From assembly GCA_018660305.1 (NCBI GenBank), contig JABJKO010000126.1, forward strand, positions 1 through 5,937: a stretch of 5,937 nt of DNA, read 5' to 3'. Below are positions 4,627-5,937 of this stretch, piece after piece; within the stretch, counting starts at the first letter, position 1; each line of letters starts with the position of its first letter. The position numbers and the translations under genes were made by a program. The stretch comes from Rhodospirillaceae bacterium (GTDB lineage: Bacteria > Pseudomonadota > Alphaproteobacteria > MPNO01 > UBA2964). Under the pieces are notes generated by a model. The model saw only the letters and a list, made by a program, of their open reading frames with translations. It was not told the DNA's origin and did not search any database.

Positions 4627-5937
4627 GTGTCGGACTCGGGTGAACAGGCTTACGATTATATTGTGATTGGTGCGGGATCGGCCGGCTGCGTGCTGGCCAG
4701 CCGTCTGACCGAACGATCCACAAACAATGTGCTGCTGCTGGAAGCCGGCGAGGATTTTCCTCCCGGCAGCGAGCCCGAGGAACTCAATAATAATTTTGTC
4801 GCCACCTCGTCCGGCGCCAAGCGGTTTACCTGGCCCGGGCTGAGCGCCGCCTTTCTACCGCGCGCCAGCAACGCCCCCGATGAGCGGCCGCGTCGCCGCT
4901 ACAACCAGGGACGGCTCATGGGCGGTGGCTCATCGGTCAACGGCATGTGCGCCAACCGCGGACTGCCCAGCGACTTCAATGAATGGGCCGAGCGCGGCGC
5001 CAAGGGCTGGGACTGGGACGGCGTGCTGCCCTATTACAAGAAGATGGAGACCGATACGGATTTCGACGGTCCCCTTCATGGCACCGACGGTCCCATCAAG
5101 CTGCGCCGCCTGTTCGAGGATCAGTGGCCCGGCTACACCAAGGCCAGTATCGCGGCGGCGGCGTCGGACGGCTGGGAGGATCTGCAGGATCAGAATGCCG
5201 TCCATAAGGACGGGTACTTTCCCATCCCCATGAACAACATCGATGGCAAGCGTATCTCCGCCTCCACCGCCTATCTCACCAACGACGTCCGGGCCCGGCC
5301 CAACTTTACCCTGTGGGCCCACACACACGTGGAATGCCTGTTGTTCGACGGTGCCCGTGTCATCGGCGTGCGCCTCAAGCGTGATGGCAAGACTTCGGAC
5401 ATCCATGCCAAAGAGGTGGTGGTGTCCACCGGCGCGCTTCATACGCCAAGCCTTCTGATGCGCTCGGGCATCGGACCGGCCGGCGAGTTGAGCGAACTGG
5501 GTATCGAGGTGGTGGTGGACCGGGCTGGCGTCGGCAAGCATCTGATGGAACATCCGGGGGTGAATTTCGGCGCCTATCTCAAGCGGGGCGCCCGTCTTAC
5601 GCCGGGGCTGCCCACTCATATGATCGCCGCGCTGCGCTATTCCTCCGGTCATGACGGCGTGCCCGGGGGCGACATGTATATTGTGCCGACAAACCGGTCG
5701 GCCTGGCATGCCATCGGTGACCGCATGGGGCTCATGCAGCTCTGGGTCAACAAATCCTATTCCACCGGCGAGGTCACGCTGAACCCGGACAACATCCACG
5801 GCGAACCCATTGTGGATTTCAACATGTGCTCTGATCCGCGCGACATGGAGCGCATGATCAACGGCGTGCGGTTCATGGCCAATCTGTGCGCCAACCCCCT
5901 TTTCCGCGATTCGGTTTATGAAGTGTTCCCCGTGAGC
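4627..5937 (+). CDS. GMC family FAD-dependent oxidoreductase, 3' end outside the window
   Basis: An open frame of 437 codons reaches the right edge without a stop. GMC enzymes oxidise alcohols, including choline, aliphatic alcohols and polyethylene glycol, using FAD. The N-terminal Rossmann motif is IGAGSAG (14-20), with Glu39 ending the second strand for the adenosine ribose. GMC signature 1 is around 91-106 (RYNQGRLMGGGSSVNG) and signature 2 at 269-283 (GALHTPSLLMRSGIG). VGKHLMEHP (302-310) is the usual post-signature segment. Typical members have about 530-560 residues, so roughly 100 are missing, including the C-terminal segment with the catalytic His. The GTG start is chosen because AGGGAGG (4615-4621) lies 5 nt upstream, an in-frame TAA at 4597 rules out longer forms, and the FAD motif begins at residue 9. 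An overlapping ATG at 4625 is out of frame and stops at 4666. Third gene of the rightward operon; the substrate is unknown. Confidence 0.92.
   Translation, partial: MSDSGEQAYDYIVIGAGSAGCVLASRLTERSTNNVLLLEAGEDFPPGSEPEELNNNFVATSSGAKRFTWPGLSAAFLPRASNAPDERPRRRYNQGRLMGGGSSVNGMCANRGLPSDFNEWAERGAKGWDWDGVLPYYKKMETDTDFDGPLHGTDGPIKLRRLFEDQWPGYTKASIAAAASDGWEDLQDQNAVHKDGYFPIPMNNIDGKRISASTAYLTNDVRARPNFTLWAHTHVECLLFDGARVIGVRLKRDGKTSDIHAKEVVVSTGALHTPSLLMRSGIGPAGELSELGIEVVVDRAGVGKHLMEHPGVNFGAYLKRGARLTPGLPTHMIAALRYSSGHDGVPGGDMYIVPTNRSAWHAIGDRMGLMQLWVNKSYSTGEVTLNPDNIHGEPIVDFNMCSDPRDMERMINGVRFMANLCANPLFRDSVYEVFPVS

Noticed and set aside
4930..5799. 289-codon minus-strand open frame opposite the GMC gene
   Set aside because: The plus strand carries both GMC signatures across this region; the antisense translation shows no domain.
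1..5937. CRISPR array, transposon ends, tRNA/rRNA, toxin-antitoxin or defence genes
   Set aside because: I looked for repeated spacers, terminal inverted repeats, RNA gene signatures and relevant protein motifs on both strands and saw none.

Overview
The window is GC-rich, densely coding bacterial DNA. Its gene content (a Bug/TctC-type periplasmic binding protein, an N-acyl-D-amino-acid-deacylase-like amidohydrolase, a GMC flavoprotein, an alpha/beta hydrolase and a one-domain cupin) is typical of catabolic regions in Proteobacteria. An alphaproteobacterium is my best guess, from gene content and protein style only; there is no marker gene to confirm it.

Layout. Positions 1-127 hold no gene I can support, only a possible plus-strand intrinsic terminator at the left edge. 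Two minus-strand genes follow: an alpha/beta hydrolase (1560 to 679) and, 26 nt downstream of it, a cupin protein (652 to 128), apparently one operon. A 167-nt divergent intergenic region (1561-1727) carries a convincing minus-strand sigma70-type promoter, a weaker plus-strand candidate, and an inverted repeat that covers the minus-strand -35 box. Rightward, three plus-strand genes with gaps of 48 and 49 nt form a second apparent operon: a secreted TctC-like solute-binding protein (1728-2807), an amidohydrolase of the D-aminoacylase superfamily (2856-4577), and a GMC oxidoreductase that starts at a GTG (4627) and runs off the right edge with about the last fifth of the protein missing.

How the genes may work together (inference). 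The binding protein would capture a carboxylate-type solute in the periplasm. The amidohydrolase and alpha/beta hydrolase would cleave amide, ester or similar bonds, and the GMC enzyme would oxidise an alcohol or related group with FAD. The cupin is a common companion of such pathways with no assigned reaction. No membrane subunits (TctA/TctB) are present, so the binding protein is an orphan within this window, and the substrate cannot be read from the sequence.

The most interesting non-coding signals are a hairpin that buries the whole Shine-Dalgarno sequence of the GMC gene, a set of mutually exclusive hairpins around the amidohydrolase stop codon just upstream, and a C7 tract lying between two out-of-register ATGs at the hydrolase start. 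The most interesting protein observation is that the amidohydrolase keeps the HxHxD, Cys and catalytic Asp motifs of D-aminoacylases but appears to lack the two histidines that complete the metal site in the characterised enzyme. I see no CRISPR array, tRNA, rRNA, insertion sequence or defence system.
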